DNA of 64,000 nucleotides from Streptomyces erythrochromogenes (GCF_036170895.1 NZ_CP108036.1:4715501-4779500); one strand, 5' to 3'. Positions 49,846 to 59,419 are shown, counted from the stretch's first letter. Translations and numbers: made by a program. The notes: generated by a model from the sequence alone, not told the origin.

Positions 49846-49869
49846 GTTCCGCCCTTCGCGCCCCCGGCC

Positions 49870-50133
49870 TCAGTGGCCCCGGGACACCTCGCCCTCGGCC
49901 TCGTCGGCCAAGGCGTTCAGCCAGGCGTCCTCGGTCTCGTCCGCGAGGCGACGGAGACGCTGGTATTCGTCGATGTCGATCACGACGGCCTCTTGCTTGC
50001 CGCGGCGCGTGATGATCGTGGGCACTCCCTCGCGGCGGGCGCGGTCTATGGCGTCGGCCAGGTGGCTGCGCACTTCTGCCATGGATTGGACGACCGGCTC
50101 ACTCGTGCCACCAAATGTGCCAGATGTACACAA
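49870..50133 (-). CDS. Phd/YefM-type antitoxin, orphan
   Basis: The frame gives 87 aa from TTG 50133; ATG 50082 (MAEVRSHLADAID) would give 70 aa but cut the first strand EPVVQSM typical of the family. Phd/YefM features are TIITRRGKQEAVVIDIDEYQRL and an acidic C-terminal tail (DETEDAWLNALADEAEGE) that would bind a RelE/YoeB-like toxin. No toxin gene lies on either side: a DUF4241-like gene ends at 49845 and an LLM gene ends at 50152. Confidence 0.78.
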   Translation of the reverse strand: MCTSGTFGGTSEPVVQSMAEVRSHLADAIDRARREGVPTIITRRGKQEAVVIDIDEYQRLRRLADETEDAWLNALADEAEGEVSRGH

Positions 50134-50151
50134 AGCGCGCCGCTCGGGTGG

Positions 50152-51012
50152 TCAGAGGTACTGGGCGAAGCCGTCCAGGGTGCGCAGGATCTCCGGCTCG
50201 GAGGCCGAGGGGAGTTGGAGGACGACCTCCTCGATGCCGAGGTCGGCGTAGTGGGCGAGCTTGCCCGGGTTGGGGGTCACGGCGTACGGGACCACCTGGA
50301 GGGACTTCGGGTCGCGGCCGGCGGTCTCCCAGACCTGGCGCAGCACCGGGAGGGACTCGGTCAGGCCGCCGCCGCCGATCGGAAGCCAGCCGTCGGCGTG
50401 GTCGGCGATCGCGGCGAAGAGCTTCGGGCCGGCCGCGCCGCCGATCAGGGTGCGGGGGCCGTGCAGGGGGGAGCCGGGGCCGAGTTCGCGCGGGGCCTGG
50501 GCCGGCTTCGGGTGGGCGCTGCTCGCCTGGACGGAGCAGTACTGGCCCACGTACGCCGTCGGCTCGGGCGCCCACAGGGCGCGCATCAGGGCCATCCGGT
50601 CGCGGACCAGGTCGCGGCGCGTGCGCCACTCGACGCCGTGGTCGGCGGCCTCCTCGACGTTCCAGCCGTAGCCGATGCCCAGGGTGAAACGGCCGCCGGA
50701 GAGGTGGTCGAGGGTCGCGACCTGCTTCGCGAGGCCGATCGGGTCGTGCTGGGCGACCAGGGTGATGCCGGTGCCCAGGTGCAGCCGTTCGGTGACCGCG
50801 GCGGCCTGGCCGAGGGCGACGAAGGGGTCGAGGGTGCGCCCGTACATCTCGGGGAGTTCGCCGCCCATGGGGGCGGGGGTCTCACGGGCGACCGGGATGT
50901 GGGTGTGCTCGGGGAGGTAGAGGCCCGAGAAGCCGCGTTCCTCCAGGCTGCGGGCGAGACGGACGGGGGAGACGGTGCGGTCGGTGAGGAAGATGGTCGT
51001 GGCGATCCGCAT
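50152..51012 (-). CDS. LLM-class F420-dependent oxidoreductase
   Basis: The 286-aa protein starts at ATG 51012 (GGAGG 11 bp upstream; GTG 51024 is too close to it). LLM features: FSGLYLPEHTHIPV, HLGTGITLVAQHDPIGLAKQ, LDHLSGGRFTLGIGYGWN and IADHADGWLPIGGG. It follows the F420-dependent mycobacterial pattern (TIGR03619-like). A weak half-operator (TTGAGG-GGG-CGTCAG, 51077-51091) lies upstream. Confidence 0.88.
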   Translation of the reverse strand: MRIATTIFLTDRTVSPVRLARSLEERGFSGLYLPEHTHIPVARETPAPMGGELPEMYGRTLDPFVALGQAAAVTERLHLGTGITLVAQHDPIGLAKQVATLDHLSGGRFTLGIGYGWNVEEAADHGVEWRTRRDLVRDRMALMRALWAPEPTAYVGQYCSVQASSAHPKPAQAPRELGPGSPLHGPRTLIGGAAGPKLFAAIADHADGWLPIGGGGLTESLPVLRQVWETAGRDPKSLQVVPYAVTPNPGKLAHYADLGIEEVVLQLPSASEPEILRTLDGFAQYL

Positions 51013-51117
51013 GTGTGCTGGCACCTCCGGCAGCCGGGACGTGGGAACGCCACGGTACGGGCTGCGCCCGCGATTGTTGAGGGGGCGTCAGGCCGATCGG
51101 GCGCGGTGGGTGGCCGG

Positions 51118-52764
51118 TCAGCCGCGGGGGTAGCGGGCCAGCCAGCCGGGGGAGGCGGCCGAGGGGCTGTGGAGGGTCGGGCCCTGGGTCATCTCCAGGG
51201 CGAAGTCGTCGCACAGTTCCAGGAGCGTGGCGCGGCCTTCGAGCTCCGCGAGCCATGCGGGCGGCAGGGCCGTCTCGCCGTGGAGGGCGCCGAGGAGGGC
51301 CCCGCACAGGGCGCCGGCGGCCACGGAGTCGCCGCCGTGGTTGACGGCGAGGCGCAGGCCGTGGGCGACGTCCTCGGCGACCAGGGCGCAGTAGACGGCG
51401 ACGGCGAGGGCGTCCGAGGCGTCGGGCGTGGCGTCGGGAGTCGCGTCGGGCGCGGTCTTGCCGGGGGAGAGGGCATCGACGGCTTCGTGGCCGGGCGCGC
51501 CCCGGGTGACGGCCGACACGGCGCGCTGGAGGGCGTCGGTGACGGGCTGGTGGCGGCCGGGGCGGGCGCCCAGCAGCCCCAGGGTGCGCTGGACGGCGGC
51601 GTCGAGGGAGTCGCCGCGGATCAGGCCGTGGACGATGACGGCGAGGGCCCCGGCCGAGAGGTGGGCGGTGGGATGGCCGTGGCTCTGGGCGGCGCACTCG
51701 ACGGTGAGCTGGAGGACGAGGGCGGGCTCCCAGCCGACCAGCAGCCCGAAGGGCGCCGAACGGGCGGCGGCGGCCGCGCCGCGGGCGGCCGGGTTCTTGG
51801 GCTGGTCGAGAGTGGCGAGGACGTCGTCGCCGAAGCCGGTCAGGCAGGCGCGGTCGGGGTCGCGGCGGGCGTAGAGCCATTCCTCCTGCGCGAGCCAGCC
51901 GTTGTCCTTGCGGCGCTCGTCGGGGCCCCAGTCGTGCTGGGTCGCTGCCCAGCGGCGGTACGCGCGGTGCACGTCGGTGGGCGGGTGCCAGGCGCCGGTG
52001 TCCCGGCGTACGTGGGCCCGTATCAGCCCGTCCACGGTGAAGAGGGTGAGCTGGGTGGCTGCGGTGACCCGGCCGCGGCGGCCGTCGGTGACGGCGGGGG
52101 CCGGGGCGGTCAGGCCGTCGGGGCCGTGGGCGGCGCGGATGGCGTCGAGGGTGAGGCCGGCGAGGGGCGCGCCGAGGGCGTCGCCGAGGGCCGCGCCGAG
52201 GAGGGTGCCGCGGATCCGGCTGCGGAAGTCCTGCTGCTCGATCCGCCCCCAGAGCCCGGTGACGATCCCCCGCCCCAACGTCCTGCCTCCGGCGGGGTCG
52301 GCGGTGGTGGGGGCTTGGCCTGCGGCCGGGCCGGGAGCGTTCGTGCCGCCTGCCGGGGTGGCCGGGCCGCCGACCTGGCCTTGGCCTCCGGCCGGGTCGG
52401 CGGTGGTTGGGGCCTGGCCTGCGGCCGGGCCGGGAGCGTTCGTGCCGCCTGCCGGGGTGGCCGGGCCGCCGACCTGCCCCTGGCCTCCGGCCGGGTTGGC
52501 GGTGCTGTGCGTGGCCGCCGCGCGGGTGTCGTCCGCCGGGCCCGGGCCCGGGCCCGCTGCCCCGGCGGCCGGGCCGGGAACGGTCGTACCGCCCGCCGGG
52601 GCGGGGGTGGCGGGGGTGAACCCCGGGGGGAGGGGGTTCGGAAGGACCGGGCTCGCGCCCGCGCGCGTGCGGGCGCCGCCGGTCGTGCCGTTGTCGTCGT
52701 CCGTACCGATCACGTCGTCCACCCCCGGCACCGCGCCCCCCGCTGACCTGTAACCGCCGCGCAT
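51118..52764 (-). CDS. ADP-ribosylglycohydrolase family protein with repetitive N-terminal region
   Basis: The 548-aa protein starts at ATG 52764. The catalytic half (~182-548) has RIRGTLLGAALGDALGAPLAG (first metal-binding segment of the ADP-ribosyl-hydrolase fold) and LRLAVNHGGDSVAAGALCGALLGA (late Asp metal ligand; the usual GGDxDTxA is here GGDSVAAG). The first ~180 residues are Pro/Gly/Ala-rich with a 33-residue tandem repeat. It may reverse ADP-ribosylation of a target or have lost activity. Confidence 0.83.
   Translation of the reverse strand: MRGGYRSAGGAVPGVDDVIGTDDDNGTTGGARTRAGASPVLPNPLPPGFTPATPAPAGGTTVPGPAAGAAGPGPGPADDTRAAATHSTANPAGGQGQVGGPATPAGGTNAPGPAAGQAPTTADPAGGQGQVGGPATPAGGTNAPGPAAGQAPTTADPAGGRTLGRGIVTGLWGRIEQQDFRSRIRGTLLGAALGDALGAPLAGLTLDAIRAAHGPDGLTAPAPAVTDGRRGRVTAATQLTLFTVDGLIRAHVRRDTGAWHPPTDVHRAYRRWAATQHDWGPDERRKDNGWLAQEEWLYARRDPDRACLTGFGDDVLATLDQPKNPAARGAAAAARSAPFGLLVGWEPALVLQLTVECAAQSHGHPTAHLSAGALAVIVHGLIRGDSLDAAVQRTLGLLGARPGRHQPVTDALQRAVSAVTRGAPGHEAVDALSPGKTAPDATPDATPDASDALAVAVYCALVAEDVAHGLRLAVNHGGDSVAAGALCGALLGALHGETALPPAWLAELEGRATLLELCDDFALEMTQGPTLHSPSAASPGWLARYPRG
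52285..52482 (-). repeat. Two 99-bp tandem repeats within the ADP-ribosylglycohydrolase gene
   Basis: Copies start at 52285 and 52384, and a partial third at 52483. They differ at only a few bases and encode a 33-residue unit including GGPATPAGGTNAPGPAAG. The length, a multiple of three, keeps the frame. Confidence 0.9.
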
Positions 52765-52971
52765 GCGAAATCCGCACTGTAGTGGACACGTTCGATCGAA
52801 ACCGGAAGCGGTACGCCAAGAGGTCCGTAAGTGACCAGAGATCGGCCGGAATCCGAACAGTTCAGGCCGCGGCCTGGCCAATGGCACGTTTTGCCACTTG
52901 CCTTCGAGGCGGCCGTTTTCGGCCACACCGCGTTCATTCGACGTTCTCCGCGGCCGCCCAGCCTCGACCGC
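52765..52971. other. Divergent intergenic region with small palindromes
   Basis: No gene is seen. TTCGATCGAA (52791-52800) is a perfect palindrome, and TGGCA-CGTTT-TGCCA follows near 52880; either may be an operator for the flanking ADP-ribosylglycohydrolase or phosphatase. Confidence 0.3.
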
Positions 52972-54021
52972 ATGAAGAAGGCCCTCCTCGCCGCGACCGT
53001 CGTCGCCTCCGCGCTCACCGCCGCCCTGATCACGGCCCCCGCCGCCAACGCCGGCGGCCGCTCCGCCATCCCCTTCACCGAAGCCGCCGTCACCGCCGGA
53101 GCCGACGGCTCCTTCACCCTGGAGTGGAAGGCCCCGGGCACCAGGCGGGTCGAGGTCAAGGCGAACGGCAGGGTGGTCGCCAAGGGCGGGGCCCAGGGCC
53201 GGGCCGTGGTCACGGGCCTGCCCGCCGCCGACCGCCAGTGGTTCGACTTCAAGCCGCAGCACGGCCAGGGCCTGCGCCTGGCCGACCGCCTGGTCAAGCT
53301 GGACGGCACCGCCAACTTCCGCGACGCCGGCGGCTACCGCACCAGCACCGGCCAGTGGGTCAGGATGGGCGAGGTATACCGCTCCGACGCCCTCGACAAG
53401 CTCACCCCGAACGACCTCGCCAAGCTCCAGCGCCTGCACGTCAGAACCGTCTTCGACCTGCGCATGGAGGACGAGCGCACCAAGGACGCCGACAAGGTCC
53501 CCGCCGGCGCCGCCTACGTCGTCGCCGACGTCTTCGCGGGCTCCGGCTCCTTCCGGACCATGCCCCGCACCCCCGACGAGGCCGTCAAGGCCATGGTCGA
53601 CGCCGAAAGGGCGATGGTCTCCGGCGCCGGCGGCAAGAAGGCGTACACGCAGGTCCTTGAAGGCATCGAGCGCGACCGCGCCCGCTCCGTCCTCTTCCAC
53701 TGCACCGCCGGCAAGGACCGCACCGGCTGGGCGGGCGCCGCCCTGCTGACCGCCCTCGGCGTGCCCCGCCAGACCGTCGAGGCCGACTACCTGGCCAGCA
53801 ACGACTACCGCAGGGCCGCCAACGACGCGATCCTCTCGCACCTGCCCGCCCAGCAGGCCGCCGTCTACAAGCCGCTGCTCGACGTGCGCCCCGAGTACCT
53901 GAACGCCGGCTACGACGAGGTCAGGGCCACGTACGGCTCCTTCGACCGCTACCTCAAGGACGGGCTCGGCATCGACGCCCGCGAGCTGAAGCAGCTCAAG
54001 AAGGACCTCCTGGTCGGCTGA
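52972..54021 (+). CDS. Secreted tyrosine-protein phosphatase (DUF/Y_phosphatase3 type)
   Basis: The 349-aa protein starts at ATG 52972 with a clear signal peptide (MKKALLAATVVASALTAALI) cleaved near ANA. A fibronectin-like N-terminal domain (GSFTLEWKAPGTRRVEVKAN) precedes the phosphatase domain: LDGTANFRDAGGYRTSTGQW, DLRMEDERTKD and the P-loop HCTAGKDRTG at ~243 (Cys244 nucleophile, Arg250). The NFRDxGG motif fits PtpA/LipA-like tyrosine or lipid phosphatases. It acts outside the cell. Confidence 0.92.
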   Translation: MKKALLAATVVASALTAALITAPAANAGGRSAIPFTEAAVTAGADGSFTLEWKAPGTRRVEVKANGRVVAKGGAQGRAVVTGLPAADRQWFDFKPQHGQGLRLADRLVKLDGTANFRDAGGYRTSTGQWVRMGEVYRSDALDKLTPNDLAKLQRLHVRTVFDLRMEDERTKDADKVPAGAAYVVADVFAGSGSFRTMPRTPDEAVKAMVDAERAMVSGAGGKKAYTQVLEGIERDRARSVLFHCTAGKDRTGWAGAALLTALGVPRQTVEADYLASNDYRRAANDAILSHLPAQQAAVYKPLLDVRPEYLNAGYDEVRATYGSFDRYLKDGLGIDARELKQLKKDLLVG

Positions 54022-54040
54022 CCGGCTGACCGGCGGCGGG

Positions 54041-54069
54041 GGAGGGGGCCCGGGCCGCGGACCCCCTCC
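54041..54069. terminator. Hairpin between convergent phosphatase and fbiC genes
   Basis: GGAGGGGG pairs with CCCCCTCC around a GC-rich loop, just past the phosphatase stop. Confidence 0.5.
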
Positions 54070-54076
54070 GCTCCGC

Positions 54077-56653
54077 TCAGTCCAGTACGGGCAGCAGCTC
54101 CGGCAGGTGGCCGTCCGAGGCGAGGGCCGCCCGCTGCCGCTCCTCGGGCACCTCCCCGTACAGCGTCGTACGGGGCTTCGCGGGCCGTCCCGCCGCCTCC
54201 GCGACCGCCACCAGGTCCTGGACCGACTTGTACGAGCCGTAACTCGACCCGGCCATACGGGAGATGGTCTCCTCCATCAGCGTCCCGCCGAGATCGTTCG
54301 CCCCGGAGCGGAGCATCTCGGCCGCGCCCTCGGTCCCCAGCTTCACCCAACTCGTCTGGATGTTGGGGATGTGCGGGTGCAGCAGGATCCGGGCCATCGC
54401 CGTCACCGCGCGGTTGTCGCGGACCGTGGGGCCGGGCCGGGAGATGCCCGCCAGGTACACGGGGGCGTTGGTGTGGATGAACGGGAGCGTCACGAACTCC
54501 GTGAAACCACCGGTCTGCTGTTGGATGCGGGCCAGCGTGCGGAAGTGGCCGAGCCAGTGCCGGGGCTGGTCCACGTGCCCGTACATCATCGTGGACGAGG
54601 AGCGGATCCCCAGCTCGTGCGCCGTGGTGACGACGTCGATCCAGTCCGCGGTCGGCAGCTTGCCCTTCGTCAGGACCCAGCGGACCTCGTCGTCCAGGAT
54701 CTCCGCCGCCGTCCCCGGGATCGAGTCCAGGCCGGCCTCCTTGGCCGCCGTCAGCCAGTCCCGTACGGACATGCCCGTGCGGGTCGCGCCGTTGACGACC
54801 TCCATCGGCGAGAAGGCGTGCACGTGCATGCCCGGCACCCGCTGCTTGACGGCCCGCGCGATGTCGAAGTACGCCGTCCCCGGCAGGTCGGGGTGGATGC
54901 CGCCCTGCATGCACACCTCGACCGCGCCGACGTCCCACGCCTGGGCGGCCCGGTCGGCGACCTGGTCGAGGGAGAGGGTGTAGGCGTCGGCGTCGGTGCG
55001 GCGCTGCGCGAAGGCGCAGAAACGGCAGCCGGTGTAGCAGACGTTGGTGAAGTTGATGTTCCGCGTGACGATGTAGGTGACGTCGTCGCCCACCACCGAC
55101 CGGCGCAGGTCGTCGGCGATCCGGCACAGGGCGTCGAGGGCCGGCCCGTCCGCGTGCAGCAGCGCGAGCGCCTGCGCGTCGGTCAGTTTCGTCGGGTCGT
55201 CGGCGGCCTGCGCCAGGGCGGCGCGCACGTCGGTGTCGATGCGCTCGGGGACCATGCCGGGTGCGGCCGCCTCGCGCAGCGCGTCCCAGTCGCCGTATAC
55301 GTGGTCGAAGTCCTCGCGCCGGTCGGCGGTGCGGCCCTCGGTGTCGATGGCGGTGTGGAGGTCGGTGCGTCCGTACGCGGTGAAGCCCTCGTCGGGCTCC
55401 TGCCACGGCCGGCCCTCGACGACGGCCCGCTCGTCGGCCAGGCCGGTCTCCGCGTCGGCCAGCGCCCGTACGTGCGGCAGCAGCCTCGGGTCCAGCCAGG
55501 GTTCGCCGCGCTGCAGGAACTCCGGGTAGATGGTGAGGCGTTCGCGCAGCTCGAAGCCGGCGGCCGCGGTCCGGGCGGCCAGCTCCTCGATGTGCGGCCA
55601 GGGGCGCTCGGGGTTGACGTGGTCGGGGGTCAGCGGGGACACGCCGCCCCAGTCGTCGATGCCCGCGCCGATGAGCAGGGCGTACTCGGCGTCCACCAGG
55701 TTCGGCGGGGCCTGGATCCGCGCGCTCGGGCCCAGGATGTGGCGGGCGACGGCGATCGCGGCGGCCAGCTCCTCCAGCTCCGCGTCCGGCATGCCGCGCA
55801 TGGCGGTGTCCGGCTTGGCGCGGAAGTTCTGGACGATGACCTCCTGGATGCCGTGGTAGCTGCGCTGGATGCGGCGCAGCTCGAAGAAGGCGTCGGCCCT
55901 CTCCTCGTAGGACTCGCCGATGCCGATCAGGACGCCGGTGGTGAAGGGCACGTTGGAGCGCCCCGCGTCCTCCAGCACGCGCAGCCGTACGGCCGGTTCC
56001 TTGTCGGGGGAGCCGTGGTGGGGGCCGCCGGGCTCGGACCACAGACGGGTCGCGGTGGTCTCCAGCATCATGCCCATGGACGGGGCGACGGGCTTGAGGC
56101 GCTGCAGTTCGGACCACGACATGACGCCCGGGTTGAGGTGAGGCAGCAGCCCCGTCTCCTCCAGGACCCGGATCGCCATGGCGCGGACGTAGGCGAGGGT
56201 GTCGTCGTAGCCGTGCGCGTCGAGCCACTCGCGGGCCTCGGGCCAGCGGTCCTCGGGGCGGTCGCCGAGGGTGAAGAGGGCCTCCTTGCAGCCCATCGCC
56301 GCACCCTGGCGGGCGATGTCGAGGACCTCGTCGGGGGAGAGGTACATCCCGTGGCCGCTCCTGCGGAGCTTGCCGGGGACGGTGACGAAGGTGCAGTAGT
56401 GGCACTTGTCACGGCAGAGGCGGGTGAGGGGGATGAAGACCTTGCGCGAGTACGTGATGACACCGGGCCGCCCGGCGGCGGCGAGCCCGGCGTCCCTGAC
56501 GCGAGCGGCGGAGGCGGCGAGGTCCCGGAGGGCCTCGCCGCGCGCCTGGAGGAGCACGGCCGCCTCGGCCGCGTCGAGCGCGACGCCGTCTCGGGCCCGC
56601 CGCAGCGCGCGGCGCATCGCGTTTTCGGTCGGAGCCTCACTCGGAGTGGTCAT
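54077..56653 (-). CDS. fbiC: FO synthase, fused CofG-CofH (7,8-didemethyl-8-hydroxy-5-deazariboflavin synthase)
   Basis: The 858-aa protein carries two radical-SAM halves. The first 4Fe-4S motif is CRDKCHYC (~residue 80; CofG half), the second CYTGCRFC (~537; CofH half). Between them are typical CofG segments ([37 protein letters not shown] in two parts). The enzyme joins tyrosine and 5-amino-6-ribitylamino-uracil to make FO, the chromophore of F420. Fused FbiC is the actinobacterial form. Its presence agrees with the several F420-type oxidoreductases in this window, though it is not in an operon with them. Confidence 0.96.
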   Translation of the reverse strand: MTTPSEAPTENAMRRALRRARDGVALDAAEAAVLLQARGEALRDLAASAARVRDAGLAAAGRPGVITYSRKVFIPLTRLCRDKCHYCTFVTVPGKLRRSGHGMYLSPDEVLDIARQGAAMGCKEALFTLGDRPEDRWPEAREWLDAHGYDDTLAYVRAMAIRVLEETGLLPHLNPGVMSWSELQRLKPVAPSMGMMLETTATRLWSEPGGPHHGSPDKEPAVRLRVLEDAGRSNVPFTTGVLIGIGESYEERADAFFELRRIQRSYHGIQEVIVQNFRAKPDTAMRGMPDAELEELAAAIAVARHILGPSARIQAPPNLVDAEYALLIGAGIDDWGGVSPLTPDHVNPERPWPHIEELAARTAAAGFELRERLTIYPEFLQRGEPWLDPRLLPHVRALADAETGLADERAVVEGRPWQEPDEGFTAYGRTDLHTAIDTEGRTADRREDFDHVYGDWDALREAAAPGMVPERIDTDVRAALAQAADDPTKLTDAQALALLHADGPALDALCRIADDLRRSVVGDDVTYIVTRNINFTNVCYTGCRFCAFAQRRTDADAYTLSLDQVADRAAQAWDVGAVEVCMQGGIHPDLPGTAYFDIARAVKQRVPGMHVHAFSPMEVVNGATRTGMSVRDWLTAAKEAGLDSIPGTAAEILDDEVRWVLTKGKLPTADWIDVVTTAHELGIRSSSTMMYGHVDQPRHWLGHFRTLARIQQQTGGFTEFVTLPFIHTNAPVYLAGISRPGPTVRDNRAVTAMARILLHPHIPNIQTSWVKLGTEGAAEMLRSGANDLGGTLMEETISRMAGSSYGSYKSVQDLVAVAEAAGRPAKPRTTLYGEVPEERQRAALASDGHLPELLPVLD

Positions 56654-56693
56654 GGGGCGAGCATACGATCCGACGTCCCGGCGGTGGAGCGGG

Positions 56694-57476
56694 TCATCTC
56701 ATCAGCTCACCGGCGTTGACCAGCAGTGATTGGCCGGTAATCGCCCGGGCGCGGTCGGAGGCGAGGAACACGGCGGCGTCGGCGACGTCCCCGTCGGTGG
56801 CGAGGTCGGGCAGTGCCATGCGCCGGGTGAGGCGGGCGTGCACCTCTGCCTCGGGGACGTTCTCGGTGTGGGCCGTGAAGGTGACGAAGGCCTGAACGGG
56901 CGGGCCCCACATCCAGCCGGGCAGCACGGTGTTGACGCGTATCCGGTGCGGGCCGAGCTCGCGGGCCATGGAGTACATGGCGGAGGTCAGCGCCCCCTTG
57001 GAGGCGGCGTAGGCGGCCTGCTGCACCTCGTTGGGCGCGGCGACGGCGGACTGCGTCCCGATGATGACCACGGATCCGCCCCGCTCCTTGAGGGCGGGCA
57101 GGCAGGCACGGGTCATGCGCAGGGTGCCCAGCAGATTGACGTCGATGATCTGCTGCCAGGTCCCGAAGTCGGCGTCCTCCAGCCCGCCGAAGTAGGAGTC
57201 CCAGGCGGCGACGTGCACGACGGCGTCGACGCCGCCGAACCGCTCCACGGCCAGGGCGGCGAGGGCCTCGCACTGCGCCTCGTCGCCGATGTCGGTCGGC
57301 CGGTGGGCGGTGTGGGTGCCGTCGGGGTCGATCTCGGCGGCGGACTTGGCGAGATTCGCCTCGGTCCGCGCCCCGAGCACGGCGTTCCCGCCGTCCCGCA
57401 CGACGGCGGCGGCCACCTGATGCCCGAGCCCGGCCCCGACGCCGGAGACGATGACGGTCTTCCCTCGCAACAGCAC
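56694..57476 (-). CDS. SDR-family oxidoreductase
   Basis: The 260-aa protein starts at GTG 57476 with GGAGG six bases upstream; the longer frame to 57503 begins inside the promoter. Features: dinucleotide loop [13 protein letters not shown] (SGxGxGLG variant), [13 protein letters not shown], Ser in IIGTQSAVA, YxxxK in YAASKGAL (~154) and [12 protein letters not shown]. Operator site 7 lies 30 bp upstream, so it belongs to the TetR-motif regulon. It probably oxidises a hydroxyacyl or steroid-like intermediate. Confidence 0.9.
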   Translation of the reverse strand: MLLRGKTVIVSGVGAGLGHQVAAAVVRDGGNAVLGARTEANLAKSAAEIDPDGTHTAHRPTDIGDEAQCEALAALAVERFGGVDAVVHVAAWDSYFGGLEDADFGTWQQIIDVNLLGTLRMTRACLPALKERGGSVVIIGTQSAVAAPNEVQQAAYAASKGALTSAMYSMARELGPHRIRVNTVLPGWMWGPPVQAFVTFTAHTENVPEAEVHARLTRRMALPDLATDGDVADAAVFLASDRARAITGQSLLVNAGELMR

Positions 57477-57505
57477 GACGTACCTCCAGGCGGAAGCAAC
57501 CACAT

Positions 57506-57520
57506 CTGACGGTGCGTCAG
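57506..57520. promoter_or_regulatory. TetR-type operator, site 7
   Basis: CTGACG-GTG-CGTCAG has perfect arms and lies 30 bp upstream of the SDR start (57476, minus strand). The 254 bp beyond it (57521-57774) show no gene. Confidence 0.7.
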
Positions 57521-57774
57521 GCTAGGGGTCCGCCGCCCCCATGGGAAGGGCCGCGCACGAGCCCCGGCCTCTCGGTCCTCCCGCGGGCGGCGTCGGGCCA
57601 CGGCGTGGCGGACCCTCCGGTTCCGGTCCGGCCGGGCAAGGCAGCGTCCGGTCGGCCCGAGCCTGCCCGCACCCAGCCCTTCAGGGTCATGGCGGCCGCG
57701 CCCCGACGGCTTGCAGCGGCGGGCGTCGGGGCCTCGTGTGCGCTACCCGCAGTGCGGACGGAATCGTCATTGAG

Positions 57775-58188
57775 TCATGCCGCTCGGGGTGCTGCCGCCT
57801 CGATTGCTTCGAGGATCAGGTTCATGTCCTCCGAAGCCATCGTGCACAGATCCTGTTCCCTCGTCAGCGTGCCTTCGGCCTTGCTGAAGTCTCCTCCGTT
57901 ATTCCTGGTCTCATGGGCAAGGAGGGAAGGCAGGATGAGCCAGTTCCTTGCGACCTTGAACTCCCAATCGATGCGCAGAGCGGTTTCGTGCACGACGGCT
58001 TCGAAGACGGATTGGAGTTCGTCGTGCGGCTCGGCGAAGCGCCATCCGAGATGTGCGATCTGTACGTACCCGAACTGAGGATGTCGTTCGAGAGGGGAGC
58101 GGAACCAGGCGAGGGGTGCAAAGCGACTGAGGGCGGCCCTGGCGCGAGGGCCGCGTGGCATCTTCTCTTCCGCCTCCTGTTGGGTCAC
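57775..58188 (-). CDS. Putative immunity protein of a decayed polymorphic toxin
   Basis: GTG 58188 overlaps the toxin-remnant stop as GTGA, giving 137 aa. The product is cytoplasmic, with FGYVQIAHLGWRFAEPHDEL, HETALRIDWEFKVARNWLIL and EDMNLILEAIEAAAP. Size, position directly after the toxin tip and overlap suggest an immunity protein; I do not recognise its family. Its base composition is slightly less GC-rich than its neighbours. Confidence 0.65.
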   Translation of the reverse strand: MTQQEAEEKMPRGPRARAALSRFAPLAWFRSPLERHPQFGYVQIAHLGWRFAEPHDELQSVFEAVVHETALRIDWEFKVARNWLILPSLLAHETRNNGGDFSKAEGTLTREQDLCTMASEDMNLILEAIEAAAPRAA

Positions 58189-58952
58189 TGGCGCCACGTC
58201 CTCATGAAGTGGGGTTTGCTGAGGTCGTAGGTTCCGTCTAGTCGGATCACTCTTGTACCCGGATTCTGGGATCGGAGGGCTCTTTCGTAGTCGCCGAGAG
58301 GAACTGGGTCCAAAGAGAGCGTGGGGTCGTATGCGTAGCGTCCGTCGGTATAGACCCGGGTGCATCGCGAACTTCTCACGGAACGCCTCGGCGGCCTGCC
58401 CCTTCCACCGGTCGGAGTCGAGGGACTTCATGCCCTGGCCGACCCGCTCGAAGGCGGCCTGGAAGTCCGTGAGGTGCTTGGCCGATGCCCGGATGGCTGC
58501 CGGCCTGCCGTGGACCAGCTCGTCGGCCTGCTCGCTCTCGCCGAGCTCGTGTTCCCGTACCGTGGCGCCGAGACCGGACGCGAGGTTGTCCCCGAAGTCC
58601 TCGACGGTGTCCGCCCAGCCGGGCGCGCCGACACGTTCGAGCGCGCCGCCGAGGTCGTCGGAGGCCGTGTTCACGCCGTGGCCGATGACCTTCTTCTCGG
58701 TGGCGTGCGGATTGCCCAGCGCCGCGTTCGCCACGACCTTGAAACTCCCTTGGATGTACTGGTCCTGTTCGTGGATCACACCCGCGGACAGGCCCACGTT
58801 CGCGGCGAAGGCGTTCCTCTGCTGCACCAGCGAACGCACTCCCCAGCCACCGACCCGAGCTCCTTCAGTTCCGCCAGGCTGTCCGTGATGCCCTTCGCGA
58901 TCAGCCCCAGTGCCTGCTTCGAGACATCGAGGTCCGCCCCGTCCCCGCTCAT
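58185..58952 (-). pseudogene. Decayed polymorphic (WXG/T7SS-type) toxin gene, joined from three frames
   Basis: The gene starts at ATG 58952, overlapping the preceding stop as ATGA. Frame 1 encodes LDVSKQALGLIAKGITDSL and AELKELG. Near 58850 the sense continues in a second frame (WGVRSLVQQRNAFAANVGL, HEQDQYIQGSFKVVANAALG, WKGQAAEAFREKF), the common N-terminal module of Streptomyces polymorphic toxins. Near 58355 it jumps to a third frame (RVYTDGRYAYDPTLSLDPVP, GDYERALRSQNPGTRVIRLD, PHFMRTWRQ stop), which looks like the toxin tip. The large middle part of such proteins is absent. I infer internal deletions with frameshifts, leaving a non-functional remnant. Confidence 0.7.
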
Positions 58953-59419
58953 GCTTCCGCCTCCCCGTCGAGCGCCGCTGCATCCGGCACGATCCCGCGC
59001 ATCGGCGGGAACAGCATTCCGTCCGGCCCCGCCGCGTTCCATGCGACCCCGCACGGGAAGTCGAGGGCCGGTACCACGTCGTCGAGCAGGCGTGCACCGA
59101 CGACCCGGCGGTACGTCCATTCCCGGTGGCCCTCGCCACGTGCGACGCCGAACCGCGCGAGTGCCGCCTCGTCGGAGAAGGCGCAGATCCAGTCCAGGCC
59201 GCCGAGTTCGGCCGTCCAGAGGCCTTCCCGGTCGTCCAGCGGTACGAGAACGAGTCGGCTGCGGAATTCGGTTAGCCGCTCCACGACGGCTTCCCGCGCT
59301 TCCGTCGAAGCGTCGGCTTCGGTGGCTGGTTCGCCGGCCGTCTCGTCCGACGGCACCGGAAGCCCGCGCCGCTGGACGGCATCGGCGCGCAGCCGACCCC
59401 ACTCCTCGTCGAATCCCAC
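58949..59419 (-). CDS. SseB-like protein
   Basis: The 156-aa protein starts at GTG 59419 (GGGGGGAG upstream). It has RLVLVPLDDREGLWTAELGG, WICAFSDEAALARFG and CGVAWNAAGPDGMLFPPM, the SseB N-terminal-type fold often found immediately upstream of WXG/T7SS toxin genes in Streptomyces. It overlaps the toxin remnant as ATGA and heads the SseB - toxin - immunity operon. It may be a chaperone or secretion accessory. Confidence 0.82.
   Translation of the reverse strand: MGFDEEWGRLRADAVQRRGLPVPSDETAGEPATEADASTEAREAVVERLTEFRSRLVLVPLDDREGLWTAELGGLDWICAFSDEAALARFGVARGEGHREWTYRRVVGARLLDDVVPALDFPCGVAWNAAGPDGMLFPPMRGIVPDAAALDGEAEA

Noticed and set aside
51077..51091. Ninth TetR-type operator upstream of the LLM gene at 50152-51012
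   Set aside because: TTGAGG-GGG-CGTCAG keeps only the right arm; four of six left-arm bases match, which is close to chance in this composition. Kept only as a remark.
52285..52490. Repeat array considered as CRISPR
   Set aside because: Repeats are 99 bp, contiguous, without spacers and in frame inside a gene.
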